The notes beneath the pieces were generated by a model. The model was not told where the DNA came from. It saw nothing but the letters and a program-made list of their open reading frames with translations, and made no database searches. From the NCBI GenBank assembly GCA_002305635.1, contig DBPR01000006.1, positions 36,555-74,781 of the forward strand: a stretch of DNA of 38,227 nucleotides, in the 5' to 3' direction. The DNA comes from Anaerolineaceae bacterium UBA1415 (GTDB taxonomy: Bacteria; Chloroflexota; Anaerolineae; Anaerolineales; Anaerolineaceae). The position numbers and the translations under genes are program-made. This document shows positions 15,812 to 24,115 of this stretch, piece by piece; the first letter of the stretch is position 1; each line of letters begins with the position of its first letter.

Positions 15812-18133
15812 TTAATGAACAATAATTGACAAAACTTCACCATTGCTGATCACTTCTTTCCAATCAAAACCGTTTTCAGAAAATAAAACCTTGTTTTCCT
15901 CATGTTCGTCAGCCTGACAATTTTGACAATCCGAAAAAACGCTGTATCCCTGCCCATTATCGTCTGTCACAGAAGCAATTGGAAGCAACGGCGCATTGTT
16001 TCTTTCTCCTACGTTCGTCAGGATAAGCAAAGCGGTTTTGCCGTATTCAATTTTTAGTGATAGTCCCTTTTCTTCGTCCACGCTCAGGTTCACCAATACG
16101 GTTTTGCTTTGCAGATTGATGCTTTTCGTTAATATTTGTTGAGGAATATTGCGTTCTTCCAACAACGCATAAAGGTTGCGGCTGGTTTGATTGTTTTCGT
16201 GGTCGCAGACCCATAAAACCTGGTTGACCTCGTACTTTTGGACCACCTGAAAGAGCCCCTTCAATTGCGCTCCCCGACAATCCGAGATGATTATCGAGTC
16301 CAGGCGTTTCGAAAACAAGGGTAAACGGTCAGAGAGCAAAGAGGCCAGACTCTCCTCGCCGGGCGATCCCGCCAGCAAAAGCGCTTCGCCCCTGCCTCCT
16401 TCGATCAGAACAAAAGTCTGTTGGCCGCCCTGAGGAAGGTGGACACGCAGCCTGCCATCCGGCGCTTTTGCGTTGAAGCTCCAGACAACAAAGCTTAAAG
16501 CTCCCAAACCAAGCAAAATATATTCGGGTTTTAAGATTTGATCCTTCAATTGGCCCATTTTCGGGCGGAAGACGAGCACGAACAGGATCAGATAATAAAA
16601 GAATATCCAGAAAAGATTAAAATGCGGCAGGTTAATGGTTTTGGTCGGGATATCTGCCAGGCTGGTCACGATCCAATTCGTCAGGGCGGCGAAGGGCCAG
16701 GCGATCCAAGCCAGAACCTTGCCCAAAGGCAGCCAGAGCATTCCACCCGCCATCGCGATCAGGCCCAGGATCATCACTGCGGGCTGCAAGGGCAAAATGA
16801 GCGGATTCGCCAACAAAAACAGCCATGAAAGCTGATGAAAATGCCAGAGGCTGACCGGCAGTACCATCGCCTGCGCGATCAGGGTCAGAAACAAAACTTC
16901 GCCCAGGGTTGCCGCAAGCCCGCGCATTGTTTCGTTTTGGAAGCGTTCCTGAAACCTGTCTTCCAAACGCAATTGAATGGGACCGGCAAACAGAGCCAGC
17001 CCGAGGGTCGCCAGAAAGGAAAACTGAAAGCCCAGATCCCAGGGAAGGTGCGGATCAATGAGCACCATTAACATCGCGCTTAGCCCGAGACTGTTGAGTG
17101 TATTGCCTTTGCGCGCGATCAGGCCAGCGATGACTGTAAAAGCGCCCATGAATGCCGCCCGCAAGACCGAAGGACTGCCGCCGACCAGGAGGCTATAAGC
17201 AGCAAGCAAAACGATCGTGGCGAGCGCGCCTCTTTTGGCACCCAGCTGACGGGTCAGAAAAAGACTGACAAAGCCAGCCAGCACCGCCATGTTGAAGCCT
17301 GATATCGCGATGATATGCGAAGTGCCGGTGCGCCGAAAGGCCGCGTCCATCGATTTTGAGATCGCGCTCTCATCACCGAGCAAGATTCCGCGCAAAAGCG
17401 CGTCTTCCGGTGAGGGAAAAATTTGCGACAAAACCTGTCCGCCGTGATCCCGCAGCCGATAGAGAGCCGCCAGGATCGGATTGCCCTGGTCGTGAGCCAA
17501 TACTTTTATTTGCGGGTAGCGGGTAGTTGTTTCAATCCCTTTGTGGCGCAGATATTCCCGCCACTGAAATTCCTCACCCTCTTCCGGCTTTTCAAGCTCT
17601 CCCCATATCTCAAGCCTGTCGCCATACTTCAACGTGGTCCCGATCGGAACATAAAAAAGGAGTCTGCCCTCAACCTGCTGATCTATTCCCTGCATCCGCA
17701 GGCTTTCCGCTGCCACAACCACTTCGAGACTGGAAGACTTTTCTTCCGGCGGGAGTATCACCAAACCAGTCAGCGTGACTTTTCCTTTCAGGTGATGGAA
17801 GGACAACTGGAGCGGGCTCATGGCCGGCAGGCTTATCTGATACAGCATCGCGCTTAAGGCAAAAGCGGACAGGATCAGGCTTATCGGAACGGTACGGAAG
17901 GTGGCCGGTGATTTTTTGCGTTTGTGAAAATGGATCAAGCAGCCTAGGAGGGCGATGGTGAGCAATGCTGCCCAGAGATACCAGGGGAATTTAATAAGAT
18001 CAGCCAAAAAGGATCCGGCTATGGCGGACAGACCCAGCCAGAAAAAGGGCATAAAGGCAGGAAAGCGAAACTCCCGTTTGTGCGCCTCAATCCGCTTTTC
18101 GATCGAATCGTCCCGCCAGTTCCAGTCGCTCAT
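15812..18133 (-). CDS. comEC: ComEC/Rec2 family DNA-uptake channel with degenerate nuclease domain
   Basis: Polytopic membrane protein of 773 residues. It begins with two or three membrane helices and a periplasmic OB-like region (about 110-235). The core Competence domain follows, with the hallmark GTSHIIAISGFNMAVLAG (about 275-292) and multiple helices to about 555. The C-terminal 215 residues align in position with the metallo-beta-lactamase domain, but the HxxxDH metal motif is replaced: the expected SHxDxDHxGGL reads SDCRGAQLKGL near residue 617. The domain is probably inactive as a nuclease. The gene starts 11 bases after the nadD-pncC stop with AAGG close upstream, so it is likely cotranscribed with the NAD genes. 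Confidence 0.88.
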   Translation of the reverse strand: MSDWNWRDDSIEKRIEAHKREFRFPAFMPFFWLGLSAIAGSFLADLIKFPWYLWAALLTIALLGCLIHFHKRKKSPATFRTVPISLILSAFALSAMLYQISLPAMSPLQLSFHHLKGKVTLTGLVILPPEEKSSSLEVVVAAESLRMQGIDQQVEGRLLFYVPIGTTLKYGDRLEIWGELEKPEEGEEFQWREYLRHKGIETTTRYPQIKVLAHDQGNPILAALYRLRDHGGQVLSQIFPSPEDALLRGILLGDESAISKSMDAAFRRTGTSHIIAISGFNMAVLAGFVSLFLTRQLGAKRGALATIVLLAAYSLLVGGSPSVLRAAFMGAFTVIAGLIARKGNTLNSLGLSAMLMVLIDPHLPWDLGFQFSFLATLGLALFAGPIQLRLEDRFQERFQNETMRGLAATLGEVLFLTLIAQAMVLPVSLWHFHQLSWLFLLANPLILPLQPAVMILGLIAMAGGMLWLPLGKVLAWIAWPFAALTNWIVTSLADIPTKTINLPHFNLFWIFFYYLILFVLVFRPKMGQLKDQILKPEYILLGLGALSFVVWSFNAKAPDGRLRVHLPQGGQQTFVLIEGGRGEALLLAGSPGEESLASLLSDRLPLFSKRLDSIIISDCRGAQLKGLFQVVQKYEVNQVLWVCDHENNQTSRNLYALLEERNIPQQILTKSINLQSKTVLVNLSVDEEKGLSLKIEYGKTALLILTNVGERNNAPLLPIASVTDDNGQGYSVFSDCQNCQADEHEENKVLFSENGFDWKEVISNGEVLSIIVH

Positions 18134-18144
18134 GGCCTTTTGGT

Positions 18145-19368
18145 TTAGTCGAGCTTCTTAAGATAATTGAGCAAGACCTGCAGGGCCTGATGGGCGAGCT
18201 GTTCTTTCACTTCCACCCGGCTGCCCTCAAAATGAAACAGATAAGAGCTATCGCCGTCTTTGGTGGAAAACCCGAGCCAGCTCGTGCCAACCGGTTTTGA
18301 GGGGGTCCCGCCTCCGGGCCCGGCAATGCAGGAGACCGAAAGCGCCAGGTCGCTGTCAAAAGCCTTGCGCGCTCCTCGCGCCATTTCGAGCACGGTCTCG
18401 CTGCTGACCGCGCCATATTGCCGCAGCGTATCCCAGCTGACGCCCAAAAGCTTCACTTTCGCCTGATAAGCGTAAGAAACGATGCTGCCAATAAAGTATT
18501 CCGAGGAACCAGGCACATTGGTCATCAGGTGCCCGATCAAGCCGCCGGTACAGCTTTCCGCCAGGCCGAGGGTCAACTTTTTCTCGAACAAGAGTTTGCC
18601 CACCTGCACTTCAATTGGATCCTGCATCAAAACCTCCTCATTAATTACCTGGACAACCGTTTGCGAGTCAAGCTGTCGCCAGGTTTCTGACAAATTTTTC
18701 TCATAAATATATCCTGCTATTGCTGGGCTCAATAAACCTTCTTTCACCAGATCATCAGGATCTTCACCGGCAATAATTCTATTCCGCAAATTGCTTGAAG
18801 ATACATCCAAAACTTGCAGCTCTGACAGATAAATCAAATTTCCGCCCATTTCTTCCAACTTGCGCAAATAATCATAATTTGGCAAAAAGCCTTCACGGGG
18901 GCTGATCACCAAAGTTGTGGTTTTCAGCAGGTCCTGCCAGCGATACCAATGCTGAAAACCCGGCTCTGTCCCTGAAAAGCTATCCGCGCCGATCAAAAAT
19001 CCAAGGGAAATATCCATGTCAGTGGTGGCTCTCAGGGCTTCCATTGTTTCTGCAGTGAAATTAGGGCGGTTCTTTGTTTCGACCAGGTGGCGTTCAAAAC
19101 TGCTCACGCTCACCTGGCAGGAGAGTTTTTCACACAATTCCGCTGCTGCCAGCTCACAAATTTCAAAACGGTGCTGAAAGGTCAGCGGCAGGGAGCGTTT
19201 GATCGCGTCGCGAATGTTGTGATGTCTGAAGACCGGCATCATCATGACTTCCCGCACCCTGATATCGCGCTTTTCCAACGCGCGAACCGCGTCGATGATC
19301 AGCTGCACATGCCCGGTGTGGATTGGGTCCGCTGAGGTACCAAAGATCAGTAAAAGTTCTTTTTTCAT
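18145..19368 (-). CDS. nadD-pncC: NadD-PncC fusion: nicotinate-nucleotide adenylyltransferase and NMN amidohydrolase
   Basis: Protein of 407 residues with two enzyme domains. Residues 1-225 form a nucleotidyltransferase: GTSADPIHTGH (10-20) holds the HxGH motif and VSSSNLR (189-195) the second nucleotide motif, as in NadD. Residues about 250-407 match the CinA C-terminal PncC domain, with catalytic Ser272 in AESCTGG, then PGSSEYFIGSIVSYA, GAVSSETV and AGPGGGTPSKPVGT. PncC deamidates NMN to NaMN, and NadD adenylates NaMN to NaAD. The two steps are consecutive, so the fusion is metabolically sensible. The start overlaps the nadE stop (ATGA). Base recognition by the NadD half is not proven; the usual PHK segment is altered (RHHNIRD), so use of NMN is an alternative. 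Confidence 0.88.
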   Translation of the reverse strand: MKKELLLIFGTSADPIHTGHVQLIIDAVRALEKRDIRVREVMMMPVFRHHNIRDAIKRSLPLTFQHRFEICELAAAELCEKLSCQVSVSSFERHLVETKNRPNFTAETMEALRATTDMDISLGFLIGADSFSGTEPGFQHWYRWQDLLKTTTLVISPREGFLPNYDYLRKLEEMGGNLIYLSELQVLDVSSSNLRNRIIAGEDPDDLVKEGLLSPAIAGYIYEKNLSETWRQLDSQTVVQVINEEVLMQDPIEVQVGKLLFEKKLTLGLAESCTGGLIGHLMTNVPGSSEYFIGSIVSYAYQAKVKLLGVSWDTLRQYGAVSSETVLEMARGARKAFDSDLALSVSCIAGPGGGTPSKPVGTSWLGFSTKDGDSSYLFHFEGSRVEVKEQLAHQALQVLLNYLKKLD

Positions 19369-21203
19369 TTCGTCTTCAACTTCGGGTGTTCATTTTTCAG
19401 GTAATGGCAGGCAGCCAGCCAAAGTTCCGCGCGCGCGTCCGCTGGCATGCGCCAGGCATGGCAGGAATCCAACCCAACGCTAAAAATCTGAACGCCGTCG
19501 GGACTAGCGCTGCGTTTAAACTGGTGCCGGAAGAAACGTTCTATGAATTTCTGCAGGCAGCTAAGCATAAATTCAGCCTGAAATTCCTTGCCAAATATTT
19601 CCAACGCCTGGTCAAAAATCTCCCGCGGGTCTTGTTTTTCTGCGAGAAAATGCCACAAAAAGAAATCATGCAGCTTGTAAGGCCCGATCACTTTTTCGGT
19701 GATCTGTTCCGTCTGACCATCCTCATTGACCGGGCGCAATTCCGGGGAAATGGGCGCGGCAGCTATCTTTTCGGCGATCTTCAATCCCGCTTCGCCAAAC
19801 AGGCGCTCAGCAGCCCAGGGCAGGAGCCGCAGCAGCACCGATTTCGGCAGACCGGCGTTGACGTTATACATGCTCATCTGATCGCCATTATAGGTTGACC
19901 AACCCAGGGCAATCTCGGAAAGATCACCTGTCCCGATCACCAAACCCTGATGCATATTGGCGTAGTTCATCAGATAAAGCGTGCGAATACGAGCCTGAAC
20001 GTTTTCAAAGGTCACATCCGGGCTGGCATCGTGGCCAATGTCGGCCAGATGCTGTTGAATCGCCTGACTGATATCGTTATTGCGACCCTCAATTCCACTT
20101 ATCTCAACAAGCTTCCAGACCCTCTGCAGCGATGCCGTGGACGTGCCCGGCCCCGGCATGACCACACCCAGAATGCTTGTCAAGGACAAATTGAAGTTTT
20201 TTGCAGCCTGACAGCAAGCCATCAGGGCCATGCTCGAATCAGCGCCACCGCTCAGACCAATGACCATTCGTTTTGATCCAGTGTGTCTGAGCCGTCCCAT
20301 CAGCCCGGCGACCTGAATGTCAAAGATGCGTTCAAGCTGAGCTTCATCATTTTCAAACAAAAATGGCAGGTCTTGTTTACGTATTGCTTTCTGATAACCG
20401 TCTGATTTTGGAATTTTCAGATTGGATGGCGGCGAAAGACTGGTCTTTTCATTCTGAAAACTCAACTGCTCTCCGCTTGCTAAAAGTTTTCCTTTCTGCC
20501 ATATCTGAGCCAGTCCGGAAAAAGCAAATTGACTGGTCGATTCGGTGGCTCCGGCAGAACAAACGGCCAGAATTCCCTTTTGGTTTTGGCTATATTGCCA
20601 GAATATAGTTTCATCATCGACATCCCCAAAGGCTGGCAAGGCACAAGGGTTTAATAATATTTCGTTTTCATCAATTCTGGGGGCTTCTTCCATCTTGCCG
20701 ATCCAGACTTTGACCTTTTTTCCCTTGATCAGATCAGGAAGAACGCCATCCGTGATGATCGGGATATTCTTCCCATACAAAGTCATGTATTTCTTCGCGA
20801 TGGTACTGGCGGGCTTGAAATGTCGTGCATCGGGTTTCTGATCGATCACAAATGCAGACAATCCTTCTCCATTCAGGAGGGCCAGCGCGTCATAGAGCTC
20901 ACCATCGACCTCAAGCGGCAAGCCGAGGGCGACAAAAACCTCTCTTCCGCTTAGGTTTTGTTCGATCCGTCGAAGTTGCTGCAGACAGGCTTGCCGCAGC
21001 AGAGGAAGACTGAATAAATCTTCACAAGTAAACGCGCTCAGACAAAGCTGTGGAAAAAGTATCAGCTGAGGGCTGTCATCATTCGCGCATATTTGCCCAA
21101 TCATTGCAAGGATGTTATCGGCGTTAAAAACAGGATCTGCCACCCGCACTTCCGGCACGCATAAATTGATCTTTAGTTCCTGCTCATAAACTGCCTGGCT
21201 CAT
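19365..21203 (-). CDS. nadE: NAD synthetase with degenerate glutaminase domain
   Basis: Protein of 612 residues that makes NAD from NaAD, ATP and an amide nitrogen. The synthetase domain (about 300-580) is intact: PP-loop GLSGGADSS, the block ARIRTLYLMNYAN and GTGDLSEIALGWSTYNGDQMSMY. The N-terminal nitrilase-like domain (1-270) should supply ammonia from glutamine through a Glu-Lys-Cys triad. Here the glutamate of FPELxL is Gln52 (FPQLCLSAF) and the cysteine of the ICED motif is Gly169 (VWIGKMEEAP); the lysine segment is also not recognisable. The enzyme is therefore probably ammonia-dependent. ATG with GAGG upstream. First gene of nadE, nadD-pncC, comEC. Confidence 0.92.
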   Translation of the reverse strand: MSQAVYEQELKINLCVPEVRVADPVFNADNILAMIGQICANDDSPQLILFPQLCLSAFTCEDLFSLPLLRQACLQQLRRIEQNLSGREVFVALGLPLEVDGELYDALALLNGEGLSAFVIDQKPDARHFKPASTIAKKYMTLYGKNIPIITDGVLPDLIKGKKVKVWIGKMEEAPRIDENEILLNPCALPAFGDVDDETIFWQYSQNQKGILAVCSAGATESTSQFAFSGLAQIWQKGKLLASGEQLSFQNEKTSLSPPSNLKIPKSDGYQKAIRKQDLPFLFENDEAQLERIFDIQVAGLMGRLRHTGSKRMVIGLSGGADSSMALMACCQAAKNFNLSLTSILGVVMPGPGTSTASLQRVWKLVEISGIEGRNNDISQAIQQHLADIGHDASPDVTFENVQARIRTLYLMNYANMHQGLVIGTGDLSEIALGWSTYNGDQMSMYNVNAGLPKSVLLRLLPWAAERLFGEAGLKIAEKIAAAPISPELRPVNEDGQTEQITEKVIGPYKLHDFFLWHFLAEKQDPREIFDQALEIFGKEFQAEFMLSCLQKFIERFFRHQFKRSASPDGVQIFSVGLDSCHAWRMPADARAELWLAACHYLKNEHPKLKTK

Positions 21204-21220
21204 AAAAGACCTCAGGAATA

Positions 21221-21250
21221 ATCATAACAATTTTTTGCTAACAATGTAAA
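21221..21250 (-). promoter_or_regulatory. Promoter of the nadE operon
   Basis: On the minus strand TTTACA (21245-21250), an 18-base spacer and TATGAT (21221-21226), about 18 bases before the start codon. Confidence 0.6.
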
Positions 21251-21428
21251 ATTATCCAGACACGAAAACCGTTTTTAATCATCTTTATCTTCATGTAAAG
21301 GATGTTCCATGTCACAGCAGAGCATCAGCAATTTTCAGTATGATAAAAATAAGTCCTGGGTTAGGAGCTAATGTCATTATAGTTGTAAATATTGAACCAA
21401 TTATCTGGTCATATATTTTGAAGAAGCT

Positions 21429-21473
21429 GCGGACGGGGTCATACCCAGAGGGCACTTAGCCCCGTCCTTACAG
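21429..21473. repeat. Dispersed hairpin element, copy 2
   Basis: GGACGGGG (21431-21438) pairs with CCCCGTCC (21460-21467). The inner AGGGCACTTAGCCCCGTCCT closely matches copy 3 (AGGGCACTTGGTCTCGTCCT). Apart from this and the nadE promoter, the gene-free stretch 21204-21525 shows nothing else. Confidence 0.5.
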
Positions 21474-21525
21474 ATCGATTTCCGATCAAAAATAGGATAA
21501 CATTCATTTGAGGAAAGGAGAATCC

Positions 21526-22974
21526 ATGTTGCACAAATTTCATACTGAGAATTGCTGGCAGAGCAGATTTTTTTCATTATTTCTCATTTTGGTCTTTTTC
21601 TTCTCAGCAATTTACTCATCGCAGGTTAGTGCAAATCAGGTCAAGTCTTCAATTCCAGGCTTCGATTGCTATCGTGACAGTCAGACCATCGATCAGAGGC
21701 TTAATGAGCTAAGGAGCGCTTATTCTGGTTTGGTTCAGATCAGCGAAATTGGCACCTCCATTGAAGGAAGAGCAATTAAACTCATAAAATTAAGCAAAGA
21801 AAATGGAGAGCAAAATAAACCTCGTCTGATTTTGATCAGCGGCTTGCGGGGAAATTCCTTCGCGTCGGTTGAATTAAATATTCTTTTTCTTGAAAGTCTG
21901 CTCCAAAATTATGAGCAGGACGCCACGGCAACATTTTTACTAAACTTTGTTGAAATCTATTCAGTTTTCATTGCAAATCCCGATGGCCGTTCGCGCGCCG
22001 AGTCCCAGGCGCGGGCTGGCGGAGCGATCACCTGGGAAAACAATGCCAATCCACTATACTGCGATTCTTTTGTCAATGGAGTTCGTCTCAATCTGAATTT
22101 TCCTTATCAGTGGTCAGCTGGCACTTCTGACCCTTGCAGCCCTGATTTTTCAGGGTCAACGTATGCCAGTGAGCCAGAAACACAGTCTTTGGTCACTTTT
22201 CTCTCCCAGTTAGCTTCACAAGCCAGACCAAGCTTGTTTCTGCAGTTGGATAGTTATCATAATAAGGTTCTGACACCTTTTCTGTACGATGCCACGGCGC
22301 CTAATCCATACGCTGATGATCTTTTTATGCTTGCCAACAAGCTGGCTTATGAGACCCAAGCTGTTCCGGTTGTTGGAAATGGTGATAATAATTTCGAAAG
22401 TCACGGCACGCTGATTGATTATGCTTTTGGTCAATTGGAATTACCAGCCCTGAGCTTTAAGATGGGCACACTACAATCAGGAGGGCACACCCCAGCCTGC
22501 TGGTATTTTAATGACTATATCAAGAAATCAATGCTGAAAGCGCTCACACGGGCATCCCTTGCCAGTTTTGATCCTTATCAGCTGGCTTACGGGCCGGAGA
22601 CGGAGCTCGAATCGCAAACTGAGCAGGCTCTTTATCTTGATATAGAAGGCTATAGCGACGACTACAGTTTTTATAAAGAAGAATTTATCGACTACAGTTC
22701 CGTAAGCCGTGTGATATGGTCCATGGATTTCCCGCCCGGGCATCCGAAGGCTGTAATTCATGAGGCAGATCAATTGACTCCGCTGTCTGAGTTTCCCTTT
22801 CGATCCACTTTTCAACTTTCGGTTCCCTATTCCATGTTTGGCCACGGAAGGCACCTTATTTTCGTTCAGGCCTGGGATGCCCCTACTCAAAATTCAGAAT
22901 CGCGTCCGGGGCTTTATTCCTGCCATTACGTACATATTCCTTCCATACATTTTCTTCCAATGCTGTTCAAATAG
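21526..22974 (+). CDS. Secreted M14-like pseudo-carboxypeptidase
   Basis: Exported protein of 482 residues with the fold signature of M14 carboxypeptidases but no catalytic residues. Signal peptide 1-37. Alignment by eye with the active paralog at 13368 is anchored by SGLRGNSFASVELN, IANPDGRSRAESQA, SEPETQSLVTFL and FGQLELPALSFKMGT. His becomes Arg108, Glu becomes Ser111, the substrate Arg becomes Leu190, His becomes Asp242 and the general-base Glu becomes Lys312. A beta domain follows, and the protein ends in IHFLPMLFK. Reading frame and motif order are intact, so it is not a decaying pseudogene; a binding role is likely. The ATG at 21526 has AAAGGAG five bases upstream and was preferred to an earlier TTG. 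Confidence 0.85.
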   Translation: MLHKFHTENCWQSRFFSLFLILVFFFSAIYSSQVSANQVKSSIPGFDCYRDSQTIDQRLNELRSAYSGLVQISEIGTSIEGRAIKLIKLSKENGEQNKPRLILISGLRGNSFASVELNILFLESLLQNYEQDATATFLLNFVEIYSVFIANPDGRSRAESQARAGGAITWENNANPLYCDSFVNGVRLNLNFPYQWSAGTSDPCSPDFSGSTYASEPETQSLVTFLSQLASQARPSLFLQLDSYHNKVLTPFLYDATAPNPYADDLFMLANKLAYETQAVPVVGNGDNNFESHGTLIDYAFGQLELPALSFKMGTLQSGGHTPACWYFNDYIKKSMLKALTRASLASFDPYQLAYGPETELESQTEQALYLDIEGYSDDYSFYKEEFIDYSSVSRVIWSMDFPPGHPKAVIHEADQLTPLSEFPFRSTFQLSVPYSMFGHGRHLIFVQAWDAPTQNSESRPGLYSCHYVHIPSIHFLPMLFK

Positions 22975-22985
22975 AAACATAAAAG

Positions 22986-23020
22986 AAAAAGCAGAACACT
23001 GTCTGGCATTCTGCTTTTTT
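22986..23020. terminator. Bidirectional terminator between convergent genes
   Basis: AAAAAGCAGAA (22986-22996) pairs with TTCTGCTTTTT (23009-23019) around a 12-base loop, with T runs readable on both strands. It separates the M14-like gene from the converging DUF3021 gene. Confidence 0.88.
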
Positions 23021-23046
23021 CTGAATATTTAGCTAAAATACGCGGC

Positions 23047-23502
23047 TTACTTATTTTGTTTCACTCTGGCGTTGATCTGATCAACATTTCTTTTCGCTAC
23101 GGAATACAAAATCGCCCAGACGATCGCATATATCACAATGAAAGTTCCAAAATAATTGACAAAGCCCATCAGGCTATGTCGCATCCAATGCATAAAGTAT
23201 GCAATTGGCAAGCTTACCAGTGATATGATGAGAAAGTGCGTAACGGTTTGACGCAATATGCTCCAGTCATCACGCTTAAAAATCACTGAAGCTCCACTCC
23301 AAGCAGCACCGTAAATCATTGAAGCCAGTGTCTGAATAATTACAGCTTTCAGTTCTCCACCTGTCTCTTCCACCAATGCTGGAACAACTCCATGATAGTT
23401 GCCATCACCAATAATCAGAGAAATGATGATCGTAATCAGGTAGCTGATCATTAATCCAACGGGGGCACCTGAAATAATTCTTGCAATAGTTTCTTTTTTC
23501 AT
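23047..23502 (-). CDS. DUF3021 family four-helix membrane protein
   Basis: Protein of 151 residues with four predicted membrane helices (about 8-30, 55-75, 84-106 and 112-138). The pattern fits DUF3021, a family found almost always beside a LytTR regulator. It is thought to hold or inhibit the regulator, as in the HdrM/BrsM type membrane partners of streptococci. That comparison is by analogy. ATG with GAGG six bases upstream; it starts 23 bases after the LytTR stop and is surely cotranscribed with it. Confidence 0.82.
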   Translation of the reverse strand: MKKETIARIISGAPVGLMISYLITIIISLIIGDGNYHGVVPALVEETGGELKAVIIQTLASMIYGAAWSGASVIFKRDDWSILRQTVTHFLIISLVSLPIAYFMHWMRHSLMGFVNYFGTFIVIYAIVWAILYSVAKRNVDQINARVKQNK

Positions 23503-23525
23503 ATTTAACCTCTTGTTTTTCTTTC

Positions 23526-23966
23526 CTATATTCCTAAAATTTGTTTAATTTTTGGCACATAGCGCCGAGAGACGTAGGTGACCGTTCCGTCAATCAATTT
23601 CACACAGATCGTGCCGGCAAAGCTGAGATCAAAAGCTTTGACCTTGCGAATATTGATGATCTCGGAATTGGAGATGCGAACGAAATCATTCTTTTCCAGC
23701 CGTTCTTCCAGCTCATACAGCCTTAGCCTCAGACTATATTCGCCATCGTTGGTTCTGGCAAAAACCTTGTTATTAGCAGTATAGATGCGGAAAATTTCAT
23801 CCTGCTCAAGAACCCTCAGCTGATCGTTCTGAAAACCAGCGATCATTTGCGGAACGTCTTCCGTAATTTTTTTCACCAATAAGCTGATCTCGTCGCTCAT
23901 TTTTTCGGTGAGTATGATTATTTTGGGCTCTTTGTAGTTGCCATCAATTTTGATTTCGATTTCCAT
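23526..23966 (-). CDS. LytTR family DNA-binding regulator
   Basis: Regulator of 146 residues. The C-terminal LytTR domain (about 45-146) is clear, with EIFRIYTANNKVFARTNDGEYSLRLRLYELEERL, the recognition segment FVRISNSEIINIRKVKAF and the closing VSRRYVPKIKQILG. The N-terminal 45 residues lack a receiver domain, so it is not a classical response regulator but a LytTR/membrane-partner pair with the downstream DUF3021 gene. AGGAGGT lies five bases before the ATG. Such pairs usually control their own transcription; candidate sites lie upstream (24042-24102). The target process is unknown. Confidence 0.9.
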   Translation of the reverse strand: MEIEIKIDGNYKEPKIIILTEKMSDEISLLVKKITEDVPQMIAGFQNDQLRVLEQDEIFRIYTANNKVFARTNDGEYSLRLRLYELEERLEKNDFVRISNSEIINIRKVKAFDLSFAGTICVKLIDGTVTYVSRRYVPKIKQILGI

Positions 23967-24041
23967 CTGGCACCTCCTGTCTCAATGGCTACAGTATAAG
24001 AAAGTTCGTCTCAGAATTCCTCTGTTTTTTGATAAGTGGTT

Positions 24042-24102
24042 GATTTCTTATGCCAGGTGGTCTTTTTGGCGGTGAGCTCGGTACATTTTGGCATAAGAAA
24101 TC
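24042..24102. promoter_or_regulatory. Long inverted repeat upstream of the LytTR gene
   Basis: GATTTCTTATGCCA (24042-24055) and TGGCATAAGAAATC (24089-24102) are a perfect 14-bp inverted repeat with 33 bases between. A related half-site, TTTCTTATAC, lies nearer the gene on the minus strand (about 23994-24003). Candidate LytTR operator, or an accessory site of the neighbouring origin. Confidence 0.45.
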
Positions 24103-24115
24103 TTATTCATCTTTT

